Positions 1 through 7,395 of a stretch of DNA of 15,146 nt are shown here, piece after piece (positions within the stretch are counted from its first letter, which is position 1; every line of letters starts with the position of its first letter). The stretch is from Desulfurococcales archaeon ex4484_204 (GTDB lineage Archaea > Thermoproteota > Thermoprotei_A > Sulfolobales > NBVN01). Location of the stretch: positions 1 through 15,146 of the forward strand of contig NJEF01000006.1 of NCBI GenBank assembly GCA_002255065.1, written 5' to 3'. The translations under genes were made by a program, and so were the position numbers. Below the pieces are notes generated by a model that saw only the letters and a program-made list of their open reading frames with translations, made no database searches and was not told the origin of the DNA.

Positions 1-55
1 GAGGTCAGGCTTTCCTGAGCAGGCGCTAACCGTTTAAACCTCGTTAGGAGTAGTA

Positions 56-934
56 GTGGGGCATGTAATGGGTAGTGGTGCAGGGCGTCCTAAAGTGGGG
101 GTTAGGCTACCTCCAGCTGTTGAGGAGAGGTTGAGGGCTGTTAGGGAGAGGATGGAGAGGATTAAGCACAAGGTAGTAGTGATGTCGGGTAAGGGGGGTG
201 TTGGAAAGTCCTTTATTGCTTCAAGCCTAGCGCTAGCGCTAGCATCCCTTAACTACAGGGTTGGCTTAATGGACGTGGATTTCCACGGCCCCTCAGCACC
301 TAAGATGCTCGGTATTAGGGGGAGGAGGCTCGTAGCTACTGGCGGGGGGATAGAGCCGGCTGTAGGGCCCTTAGGCATCCTGGTAATGTCCCTGGACTTC
401 CTGCTACCAGAGGACGACACACCGGTGATATGGAGGGGGCCTATAAAGAGCACCGCCATAACCCAGTTCGTCTCAGACGTTAACTGGGGGGAGCTCGACT
501 ACCTGGTAATAGACATGCCCCCGGGGACGGGCGATGAAGCGATAACGGTTGCCCAGCAGCTGCCCCAGGTCGACGGAGCGGTGTTCGTAACAATACCCTC
601 GGAGGTCTCCCTAATGGTTGTTGGGAGAACCATAGTTTTCGCTAGGAAGGTGGGTATAAGGCCCTTAGGGGTTATAGAGAACATGTCGGAGTTCTACTGT
701 CCCGACACAGGGAGGACTTACAGGATCTTCGGTAGGGGGTCGGGCCGCCTAATAGCTGAGAAGTACGGTATTGAGTTCCTAGGCGAGATACCGCTGGACC
801 CCAGGATAGCTGAGTCCAACGATAGGGGGGAGCCCTTCATCCTAAAATACCCGGACTCGGAGGCATCTAAGAGGATCTTTAAGGTAACGGAGAAGCTCGT
901 AGCTATAGTTGAGGGTCAGGGAGGGGGGAAGTAG
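56..934 (+). CDS. mrp: Mrp/NBP35 (ApbC) family P-loop ATPase, iron-sulfur carrier type
   Basis: 292 residues. A deviant Walker A of the MinD/Mrp class (SGKGGVGKS) lies at residues 44-52, the switch-type DVDFHGPS at 73-80, and the Walker B-like VIDMPPGTGD at 151-160. The downstream ENMSEFYCPDTG...IFG block at about 208-226 is characteristic of Mrp/NBP35. The family binds and transfers 4Fe-4S clusters in the cytosol, usually as a dimer with the cluster bridged by a CxxC pair. Here only Cys215 is present; the second position is Thr218, and Cys215 is the only cysteine in the protein, so cluster carriage as usually described is doubtful. The GTG start is chosen because AGGAG at 46-50 sits 5 bases upstream; an ATG at 68 in the same frame is an alternative. 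The last 19 bases overlap the convergent membrane-ferritin gene. Family assignment is firm; substrate and cluster role are inferred. Confidence 0.93.
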   Translation: MGHVMGSGAGRPKVGVRLPPAVEERLRAVRERMERIKHKVVVMSGKGGVGKSFIASSLALALASLNYRVGLMDVDFHGPSAPKMLGIRGRRLVATGGGIEPAVGPLGILVMSLDFLLPEDDTPVIWRGPIKSTAITQFVSDVNWGELDYLVIDMPPGTGDEAITVAQQLPQVDGAVFVTIPSEVSLMVVGRTIVFARKVGIRPLGVIENMSEFYCPDTGRTYRIFGRGSGRLIAEKYGIEFLGEIPLDPRIAESNDRGEPFILKYPDSEASKRIFKVTEKLVAIVEGQGGGK

Positions 935-2007
935 AGGGCTGCCCTTAATGCTGCACCCACCAGGTAGGTAGCTACTGCCGCACCTAGAGCGCCCATACCC
1001 ATTAAGGCGGCCCTACCCCCTACAGGTACACCTGCAAGTATGGCGGTGAGCACCCCAGCGGAGAGCGCCATGATTACCGATAAAGCAATTGATACAGCCA
1101 GGGCTGTAACCACGCCCATACCTAAGTAGAACGGCGCTAGTAGCGTTGCGGATGCGGGTAGGTAGAGCATGCATGTAAGCCTTAACCTACTAATAGCCTC
1201 ACCGGGCGCCTCCCGGTGCTTAAGCCTTAAGTACAGGTTCTTAAGGAGGTCCTTAGAGGTCGCGAGGGCCTCCCTAACGAAGCCCTCGGAGTACTCAGGT
1301 AGGCCTACCTCCTTCAACCTACTAACAACCTCCTCCACAACCTCGCTAGGCATTACCGAGACCCTCGCCGACGCCTCAACATCCCTAAGGGAGGACGCTT
1401 CCCTTAACGTCTTAGCCACTAAGTACGTGGTGAAGCACGTAGCGAAGAGGCCTGCGAGGAGAGCTACCGCCCCGCCCGCCCCAACAGCTAGTGCATCCTT
1501 AAAGACCCCGACGAGCCCGGAGATAGCTGACTCAACACCTATTACGGAGCACGCAGACCCGAGCACGACGTACTCTAAACCCCTAACGTCCTTATCAACC
1601 CTTAGCACGTCGCTCAGCATAGCTACCTCGTGCTTTATCTCATCAACTAGGAGCTCCCTCACCCTACCTCTAACCTCGCTCGGAGCCCTATCAGCTAGCT
1701 CAACGTATGTGGAGATCGCTGTGAGCTCCACTAGCTCGGATAGCTTAATAGCTATCCCATACCCGAACATCCTAATTAATGCCTTAGCAGCGAGAACCCT
1801 AAGCTTTAAGGTTAAAGACCTCCTCAACCTAACCCCGTAGAGGTCCCTAGCTACCTCCTCCCACAACCTAGCGTGGCCTAGCTCTATCCTAGCTAGCCCG
1901 TGAAACGTCTTCCTACCATACCTGGAGGCTATGTACTTGTAGACCTCGTAGGCGAATAGCTCCCTACACCACGCCTTCCTCAAATCCCCCAGCTTGAGAG
2001 ATCGCAT
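916..2007 (-). CDS. Membrane-bound ferritin-like/VIT1 fusion protein (MbfA-like)
   Basis: 363 residues in two parts. Residues 1-135 look like a helical ferritin-like (erythrin) domain with two ExxH motifs, E42-x-x-H45 and E123-x-x-H126, plus glutamates such as E16, E21, E93 and E95 that could complete a di-iron site. Residues 145-363 resemble the VIT1/CCC1 iron/manganese transporter family: hydrophobic segments near 146-200, a charged cytosolic stretch at about 205-275 containing a MPSEVVEEV block like the VIT1 metal-binding helices, then further membrane segments at about 278-360. In bacteria this architecture (MbfA) exports iron from the cytosol. The gene starts with ATG 7 bases after the spermidine synthase stop, so the two are probably cotranscribed. 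Its 3' end overlaps the convergent Mrp gene by 19 bases. Architecture is reasonably clear; transport direction and metal are inferred. Confidence 0.8.
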   Translation of the reverse strand: MRSLKLGDLRKAWCRELFAYEVYKYIASRYGRKTFHGLARIELGHARLWEEVARDLYGVRLRRSLTLKLRVLAAKALIRMFGYGIAIKLSELVELTAISTYVELADRAPSEVRGRVRELLVDEIKHEVAMLSDVLRVDKDVRGLEYVVLGSACSVIGVESAISGLVGVFKDALAVGAGGAVALLAGLFATCFTTYLVAKTLREASSLRDVEASARVSVMPSEVVEEVVSRLKEVGLPEYSEGFVREALATSKDLLKNLYLRLKHREAPGEAISRLRLTCMLYLPASATLLAPFYLGMGVVTALAVSIALSVIMALSAGVLTAILAGVPVGGRAALMGMGALGAAVATYLVGAALRAALYFPPP

Positions 2008-2014
2008 TACGTAG

Positions 2015-2971
2015 TTACCCCTTACTGTACTCCCCCACGAACACCTTGAAGCTGAAGAGGGCTGTGTGGTACCTACCGTCGTAGATCCCCGTCTTAACCC
2101 CCCTCCCCCTCAACACCCTGTCAACCTCCTCAGAGGTCATGGAGGCCGGGTCGTGCTTAAGCGAGCCAACGATGAAGTTGCACGCGTAGCTGAAGGAGGG
2201 TATCCAGCTCCAGTACTCCCTAACTATGGGGAACGCGTTCCTAACGTTGTTTAAAACCGTCCTATAGGTGTCGGGATAGAAGAACGAGTTACCTGCCTGC
2301 GTAACCATTAAGCCGTCCTCTTTAAGAACCCTCCTCACATCCCTATAGAACTCCCTCGAGTACAGGGACCTAGCCAGCTCGGAGCAGTAGGGGTCCGTTA
2401 AGTCTAAGACAACTACGTCGTACGACCCGTCCTTGGACCTGCGGACGAAGTCCTTTCCATCGCTTATAACCACCTCCGCCCTAGGGCTGTTAAAGGAGCC
2501 CTGATGCATGAAGTCCAGGTACTTCTTAGCTAGCTCCACCAGCTCCCCGTCTATGTCGACCATGACCGCTCTATCAACGGTTGAGTGCTTTAAAACCTCC
2601 CTCAGGGTAGCCCCTTCCCCACCACCTATGATAAGCACCCTCTCGGGCCCTGGGTGCGCAACCATGGCTGGGTGGACCAGGGTCTCGTGGTATATGAACT
2701 CATCCGCCTCGGACGACTGTATGTAGCCGTCCAGCACTAGGGCCCTGCCGAAGTCTTCTAGCTCAACTATCTGAACCTCCTGGTACTTCGTCCTAGTAAC
2801 GAGGTGGACCGACTTAACCTTAGTTATGAGTAGAGAGCTGCGGGACACCGCCTCAATAATTGAGTAGCCCAGTATCAAGGATGAACCACCATCACTGAAT
2901 ACGCTCGAGGATTTTAAGGTGTTGTAGGTTAAGGCCCTACCTAAGGCAGGATACTTAATACCCTTAAACAC
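2015..2971 (-). CDS. speE: Spermidine synthase-like aminopropyltransferase
   Basis: 318 residues as read from the GTG. The core is typical of polyamine aminopropyltransferases: the FGRALVLDGYIQ strand at 74-85, DEFIYHETLVHP at 90-101, the SAM/decarboxylated-SAM binding loop GGGEGATLREVL at 116-127, the acidic VDID at 138-141, and LDLTDP at 189-194 where the catalytic Asp is expected. The enzyme transfers an aminopropyl group from decarboxylated SAM to a diamine in the cytosol and releases 5'-methylthioadenosine. Family members usually begin only about 30 residues before the YQ-containing strand (here 63-64), so the first 31 residues may be untranslated. A TTG at codon 32 (first base 2878) preceded by GGTGG is a plausible true start. 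Acceptor specificity (putrescine, agmatine or longer) cannot be read. The MbfA-like gene follows after 7 bases. Confidence 0.9.
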   Translation of the reverse strand: MFKGIKYPALGRALTYNTLKSSSVFSDGGSSLILGYSIIEAVSRSSLLITKVKSVHLVTRTKYQEVQIVELEDFGRALVLDGYIQSSEADEFIYHETLVHPAMVAHPGPERVLIIGGGEGATLREVLKHSTVDRAVMVDIDGELVELAKKYLDFMHQGSFNSPRAEVVISDGKDFVRRSKDGSYDVVVLDLTDPYCSELARSLYSREFYRDVRRVLKEDGLMVTQAGNSFFYPDTYRTVLNNVRNAFPIVREYWSWIPSFSYACNFIVGSLKHDPASMTSEEVDRVLRGRGVKTGIYDGRYHTALFSFKVFVGEYSKG

Positions 2972-2987
2972 GTGGTGGTTACGGTGC

Positions 2988-3593
2988 TTGAATGAATTGG
3001 TCAGCCTGTCACTACTGCTTCAGGACGCGGTCATGCTATTCATAGTCATAGACCCCGTAACCCTCGCTGTATACCTAGCTACGAAGGGGGCGGGGGGTGA
3101 TGGCCTGGTTAGCAGGGAGGTTATTAAGGTGAGCGTTACCGCCGCTACAGCGATCCTCCTGCTATTCGCCGTCCTGGGAGACTTCATTATGAGGTACTTC
3201 AGCATAAGCGTTGAGGACTTCATGATAGCGCTGGGGGCGATGCTCGTTACGTTCTCAATAATGGACTTCCTAGGCATAACGCCATACGGCACTGCAGCCT
3301 ACGTTAAGGACTACGCGGTAGTGCCCATCGCTACCCCCTTAATCGCTGGACCCGCAGCTATCTCAACGGTGATCTACGTGAAGTACGCGCACGGACTCAT
3401 TAACTCCCTAGCCAGCATAGCCATCAACATGACCTTAACGTACGTAGTGCTAAGGTACAGCATGGGGATCTCTAAACTCCTAGGTAGGACGTGGTCAACG
3501 CTCATAGATAAGGTTGTAACGCTGATCCTTATAGCCCTCGGTATATCCCTCATAAGGCGTGGAGTGCTTAGTTTAGTAGAGGCGGTAGGTTAA
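2988..3593 (+). CDS. MarC family (UPF0056) integral membrane protein
   Basis: 201 residues, the usual length for this family, with about six hydrophobic segments (near 8-30, 44-64, 76-96, 112-134, 138-157 and 174-195). The family signature VPIATPLIAGPAAIS is at 112-126, and the N-terminal segment with IDPV at 20-23 is also typical of MarC. MarC proteins were named for a supposed role in multiple antibiotic resistance that was later not supported; their transport substrate is unknown. The start is TTG, with GGTGG at 2974-2978 about 9 bases upstream. The XPD helicase begins 3 bases after this gene, so the two are likely one transcript, although no functional link is obvious. Membrane location and family are well supported; function is not. 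Confidence 0.88.
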   Translation: MNELVSLSLLLQDAVMLFIVIDPVTLAVYLATKGAGGDGLVSREVIKVSVTAATAILLLFAVLGDFIMRYFSISVEDFMIALGAMLVTFSIMDFLGITPYGTAAYVKDYAVVPIATPLIAGPAAISTVIYVKYAHGLINSLASIAINMTLTYVVLRYSMGISKLLGRTWSTLIDKVVTLILIALGISLIRRGVLSLVEAVG

Positions 3594-3596
3594 GGC

Positions 3597-5402
3597 ATGG
3601 AGCAGGGATTCCCCTACGAGGAGTTTAGGAGAGGGCAGAGGGAGTCGCTGACTAGGGTTGAGAGGAACTTAGGTAAGGTCATAGCGTTAAAGGCCCCAAC
3701 AGGCTTCGGGAAGACCGTTGTAGCGATCCTATCACACAGTAAGGCCGATAGGGTTCTCTACGCTGTGAGGACACGCAACGAAATGTCCCCAGTTATTAAG
3801 GAGCTCGTAAGGGTTAGCTACCCATTCACCATAGTCTTTAGCGGTAGGAGGATGTGTCCCCTCCTTAAGGGGAGGAGCGTGCCCTCCGAGGACTTCTGGA
3901 TAAACTGCAGGGTGTTGAGGAGTAGGGGTGTGTGCCCTTACTTCCAGAACCTGCCCAGGGTGAGCAGTAAGGAGGTGATGGGGATTATGGAGTCATCCCC
4001 TCCAGACCCCCACGCAATAGCTAGCAACATAGCTTCGATGCTGCAGGTCTGCCCCTTCTTCGTGCTAACGCAGCTAGTACGTAGGGCTAAGTTCGTTGTC
4101 GTTACGTACCCCTATCTCTTTAGAGACGACATATTCAGGATAGCTTTCCCGGACCTAGGCCTAGACGAGTTTTACGTCGTCGTTGACGAGGCCCACACCC
4201 TGCTTAACCCTCAATCCCTGTACGAAGAGGAGGTTAGCGAGAGGGTAATTAACGAGGCCCTTAAGGAGGTTAGGGCATTTAATGTTGGGGAGGAGGTGTG
4301 GAGCTACCTTAAGGGCTTACGGGAGGTCGTAGCTAGGGTTAGGTCGAGGATGCTTACAAGGGTGGATAAGTCCAGGGTATACCCCGGTGAGGGGACACTG
4401 TATCTAATTGAGGACGCGATCCTTGATGTAAGGCTTAAGAAGCTCAGGGAGTTCCTAAACAACCCAGGCGGTTTTACATCGATAACCACAAGACTTAGTA
4501 AGATAGCTAAGTTCCTCACCCTAGTTAGGGAGCACTGGTTCAGGGTTTACGGAGTGGTTAGCGAGGACGGGTTCAGGGAGCTTAAGGTCCTGCCCATAAG
4601 CTATGAACCCATCACACAGCGTCTAGCCCAGACTAAGGGGGTCCTGCTAATGTCCGGAACCCTACCACCTAAAGATATAGTTAAGGTTGTTGTGAGCCGC
4701 GACCCGTACTACATAGACGTTGAAGGGGACTACGGCCCCGTATTCCCTAGGCATAACAGGTTCTACGTAGTTCATGCAGGCCTGACATCTAGCTACAGGT
4801 ACAGGGGTGAGCGCACATTCTTAGGCTACGCGGAGCTCATCACTAAGATCTACGAGGGGCTTAGGGAGGGGGTAGTGCTAGCTACATACCCCAGCTACCC
4901 ATTTATGGAGAGGGTCCTGGATAACGTCACCAATATAGAGAACCAGGTGGTTGAGGGTAGGGGGACCACCTTAGGGGACGTTGTCAAGGCGTCTAAGGAG
5001 GCTGACAAGCTCGTAGTGCACGCCGTCGCTGGAGGTAAGCTCGCTGAGGGTATTGAGCTACTTAGAGATGGTGTTTCAGCTATAAAGATTGTCGCTGTCC
5101 TAGGGGTGCCCTACCCGCAGCCTGATGACTACGTTAGGGACCTTAGGGAGGAGCTAAGAAGGTACCTCACTAGGTCCTTAGCTGACGAGCTAGTAATGGA
5201 TGTCCCAGCATCGATAAGGACCCTGCAGGCCCTGGGCCGCGCTATTAGGTCCGGACGGGATAGGGCGTTCATGGTGCTAGCCGATAGGAGGTTCCTCACC
5301 CCGAGGTTGAGGAGGATCCTTAACCTGAGGTACGAGGCGGTAGCTAGGAGCACTGAGGAGGTTGTTAAGCTCATGAAGGCCTTCTTCGAAGGCTTTCTCT
5401 AA
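3597..5402 (+). CDS. xpd: XPD/Rad3-type superfamily 2 DNA helicase with Fe-S cluster domain
   Basis: 601 residues. The Walker A motif APTGFGKT is at 33-40, the DEAH box (VVVDEAH) at 194-200, LMSGTLPP at 351-358, and motif VI QALGRAIRSGRDRA at 544-557 with the arginine finger region. Four cysteines between motifs I and II (C87, C104, C113, C152), each in a CP- or NC-type context, fit the 4Fe-4S cluster domain that XPD-family helicases use for 5'-to-3' DNA unwinding. The stretch at about 205-345 would correspond to the Arch domain. Archaeal XPD homologues are somewhat shorter (about 550 residues in Sulfolobus). The role in archaeal repair is not settled. ATG start, 3 bases after marC. The last 32 bases overlap the convergent membrane-protein gene. 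DinG-like helicases share the fold, but the cysteine contexts favour XPD. Confidence 0.93.
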   Translation: MEQGFPYEEFRRGQRESLTRVERNLGKVIALKAPTGFGKTVVAILSHSKADRVLYAVRTRNEMSPVIKELVRVSYPFTIVFSGRRMCPLLKGRSVPSEDFWINCRVLRSRGVCPYFQNLPRVSSKEVMGIMESSPPDPHAIASNIASMLQVCPFFVLTQLVRRAKFVVVTYPYLFRDDIFRIAFPDLGLDEFYVVVDEAHTLLNPQSLYEEEVSERVINEALKEVRAFNVGEEVWSYLKGLREVVARVRSRMLTRVDKSRVYPGEGTLYLIEDAILDVRLKKLREFLNNPGGFTSITTRLSKIAKFLTLVREHWFRVYGVVSEDGFRELKVLPISYEPITQRLAQTKGVLLMSGTLPPKDIVKVVVSRDPYYIDVEGDYGPVFPRHNRFYVVHAGLTSSYRYRGERTFLGYAELITKIYEGLREGVVLATYPSYPFMERVLDNVTNIENQVVEGRGTTLGDVVKASKEADKLVVHAVAGGKLAEGIELLRDGVSAIKIVAVLGVPYPQPDDYVRDLREELRRYLTRSLADELVMDVPASIRTLQALGRAIRSGRDRAFMVLADRRFLTPRLRRILNLRYEAVARSTEEVVKLMKAFFEGFL

Positions 5403-5973
5403 GGGATAGGAGCAGGGCAGTAGCTAGCGTTATGTACCCTCCCAGCACCAGGGCTGACCACGGTATGTAGAGGAGGGCTATACATATACCGAGGAGGGGG
5501 TTTAGGAAGTCTAGGGATGTATTGGCAGTACACGCACTAAGGCTAGGGCCGTGCCCATTAAACAGGATTATAGTTATGGACCCTAGAGCTGTGAGGAACA
5601 GGCCTAGGACCTCAAGACCCACCCTCCTATAGCGGAGCACCTCATGACACGTAACCACAGCTAGGGGTAGCGGCACAAGGTAAGCCAGGGATACGTAAAG
5701 CCTTAATGGCCCCCCCAAGACGCTGGCGCTTCCAACACCTTGGGGTACACCCGCTAGGGAGAGCATGGACACTATTGCTGACACCGTAGCCACCGTTAAG
5801 GCGATCCCCGACGGTGCACGTAGGTTCCCACGCCTCCCTAGCACCACCGCTATGGCTAGGGCTGTTAGGGTAGCTAGTGTGAGAGCGAGCTGTATTGTTA
5901 GGAAGCTCATTAAGGTAACGACTAGTAGCAACGTAAGTAGTGATTCCTCTAGGAGCTCCCTACCTCTACCCAC
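5371..5973 (-). CDS. Unrecognised multi-pass membrane protein
   Basis: 200 residues; I do not recognise the family. It is strongly hydrophobic, with likely membrane segments near 11-46 (probably two passes), 54-76, 90-110, 118-138 and 156-190. A basic tail (LRESLRRRPS) ends the protein, and an arginine-rich loop lies at 46-53. The two cysteines at 148 and 164 and a CH pair at 109-110 are the only polar chemistry of note. It starts with GTG 40 bases after the stop of the cyclic amidohydrolase gene on the same strand, so it may be the last gene of the adenine deaminase operon, where a nucleobase or cyclic-amide permease would make sense; that is only inference from position, and the size is small for known permeases. 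Its 3' end overlaps the helicase gene by 32 bases. Confidence 0.65.
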   Translation of the reverse strand: MGRGRELLEESLLTLLLVVTLMSFLTIQLALTLATLTALAIAVVLGRRGNLRAPSGIALTVATVSAIVSMLSLAGVPQGVGSASVLGGPLRLYVSLAYLVPLPLAVVTCHEVLRYRRVGLEVLGLFLTALGSITIILFNGHGPSLSACTANTSLDFLNPLLGICIALLYIPWSALVLGGYITLATALLLSLRESLRRRPS

Positions 5974-5986
5974 TACTCTACCCCTA

Positions 5987-6015
5987 CTACCCCAGGAACT
6001 CTATCCCCTGGAACT
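5987..6015. repeat. Short imperfect tandem direct repeat between two genes
   Basis: Two adjacent copies, CTACCCCAGGAACT (5987-6000) and CTATCCCCTGGAACT (6001-6015), differ by one inserted base and one substitution. They fill most of the 40-base gap between the cyclic amidohydrolase stop and the membrane-protein start. No function is evident; chance slippage is the simplest explanation. Confidence 0.4.
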
Positions 6016-7393
6016 ATTTAATGGATAGGTACCTAGGGGACCTGCACTCCTCGATAAGCTCCCTATCCCTAATCAACACCTTACCGTTAGCTAGTACGTG
6101 CCTAGGCCACCCACACAGCTCGAGACCTTCAAAGGGTGTCCAGTCGACCTTATGGTGCAACCTATCGGGAGATACCTTAAAGCACATCTCAGGGTCTATT
6201 AAGGCTATATCGGCATCCGACCCAACCTGTATTAAGCCCTTGCGGGGATAGAGGTTGAAGATCCTTGCGGGATTCTCCGAGGTTACCTCAACATACCTCT
6301 CCAGGCTTATGAGCTCGAGCTTCTTAAATCCTATGGTGTATATTAGGGGGAACATAGTCTCTATCGACGGTATGCCTCCCCACGCATCCCAGACACCGAC
6401 CTCCTTCTCATCCCTAGGAGCCGGCGCGTGGTCGGAGGCCACCGCATCTATAACACCGCTAGCTAAATACCTCCATAAAGCCTCCACATCGGACCTCGAT
6501 TTAAGGGATGGGTTCATCTTTAAATAGTTGCCCCACCTCTCCACATCCTTAAGGCTGAAGTATAGGTAGTGGGGACATGTCTCGGCAGTTAACTTAACGC
6601 CCTCACCCTTAGCCCTCTCAACCTCCTCAGCCCCCATAGCCGACGATATGTGGGCAACGTGGATCCTAGCCCCTATGAACTTAGCAAGTATAGCTACCTT
6701 CCTCACAGCTATAGCTTCAGCCTCAGGAGGCCTAGACTCGTGGTGTGCTAGGGGGTCACCCCTATTAGCCCTCCTAAACTCTGTAAGTAGGTATTCGAGC
6801 AATGCGTCGTCCTCAGCGTGTATGAAGGTAACGCCGCCAACCCTACCAACCTCCCTAATAACCCTAGCGAAGGTCCCTTCCTCCCTAGGCCTGAAGGGCC
6901 TGCACGTAAAGAGCTTGAACCCCTTAACACCACCATCCCTTAGCTCCCTAACCCTCCCTATGTTGTCCTCATTCATCATTCCAGCGTGAACGGCGAAGTT
7001 TATGTAGGAGCTCCTCAACCCCTCATCAACCTTTAGAGCCAACGAGCTCCTATCCTCAACATACATCCTTAAAGGCATGTCGAAGACCGTTGTTATACCC
7101 CCGAACGCCGCAGCAGCAGTCCCTGACCTGAAGTCCTCATGGTGCGTGTAGTCAGGGTCGTATATATGGGCATGGATGTCTATACCGCCGGGAACGGCTA
7201 TGAGGCCTCTAGCATCTATGACCTCGTCAGCTCTCCCCAAGCGCTTCGGGTCCTTAGCTATTAACTCGATCCTCCCATTAGCTACGAGTATGGAGGCCTC
7301 TACCAACTCATTACCTCTAAGCGGTATCTTAGCATCCCTTATTAACAGGGTGCTCGACCCGGGGCAGCCAGCACCTAAAACCCTCCCACCCAT
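6014..7393 (-). CDS. Cyclic amidohydrolase, allantoinase/dihydroorotase (AllB/PyrC) family
   Basis: 459 residues of the metal-dependent amidohydrolase superfamily. The binuclear metal site is complete: HxH at H74/H76, the carboxylated lysine K160 in GFKLF, H192 in FIHAEDD, H248 in HVAHIS, and D321 in ASDHAPA. ETCPHYL (271-277) and the HHESRPPEAEAIA block (217-229) are typical of allantoinases and related enzymes. The family opens ring amides such as allantoin, dihydroorotate or hydantoins. After HxH, dihydroorotases carry Arg-Glu/Asp-Pro; here the sequence is HIYDP with Tyr78, and the usual PPLRS loop reads NPSLKS, so I favour a non-dihydroorotase substrate. ATG start with AGGAGG 7 bases upstream, and only 2 bases after the adenine deaminase stop, which indicates cotranscription and fits a purine-breakdown role. 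The exact substrate cannot be read. Confidence 0.85.
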   Translation of the reverse strand: MGGRVLGAGCPGSSTLLIRDAKIPLRGNELVEASILVANGRIELIAKDPKRLGRADEVIDARGLIAVPGGIDIHAHIYDPDYTHHEDFRSGTAAAAFGGITTVFDMPLRMYVEDRSSLALKVDEGLRSSYINFAVHAGMMNEDNIGRVRELRDGGVKGFKLFTCRPFRPREEGTFARVIREVGRVGGVTFIHAEDDALLEYLLTEFRRANRGDPLAHHESRPPEAEAIAVRKVAILAKFIGARIHVAHISSAMGAEEVERAKGEGVKLTAETCPHYLYFSLKDVERWGNYLKMNPSLKSRSDVEALWRYLASGVIDAVASDHAPAPRDEKEVGVWDAWGGIPSIETMFPLIYTIGFKKLELISLERYVEVTSENPARIFNLYPRKGLIQVGSDADIALIDPEMCFKVSPDRLHHKVDWTPFEGLELCGWPRHVLANGKVLIRDRELIEECRSPRYLSIK

Positions 7394-7395
7394 GG

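Noticed and set aside
5..18. Perfect 5-bp inverted repeat TCAGG-CTTT-CCTGA at the left edge
   Set aside because: The stem is short, no T-run follows and the upstream gene is outside the window, so a terminator or RNA element cannot be supported. Each of the three + frames reaches a stop before position 38, so no upstream gene end can be assigned.
226..244. GCTAGC-type short repeat inside the Mrp gene
   Set aside because: It encodes the alternating Leu-Ala helix after the Walker A motif and reflects the preferred CTA and GCT codons rather than a DNA element.
1169..1840. A 223-codon open frame on the + strand
   Set aside because: It lies wholly antisense to the ferritin/VIT1 gene, its translation is Ser/Thr/Leu-rich low-complexity sequence typical of shadow frames in this codon usage, and it has no recognisable domain.
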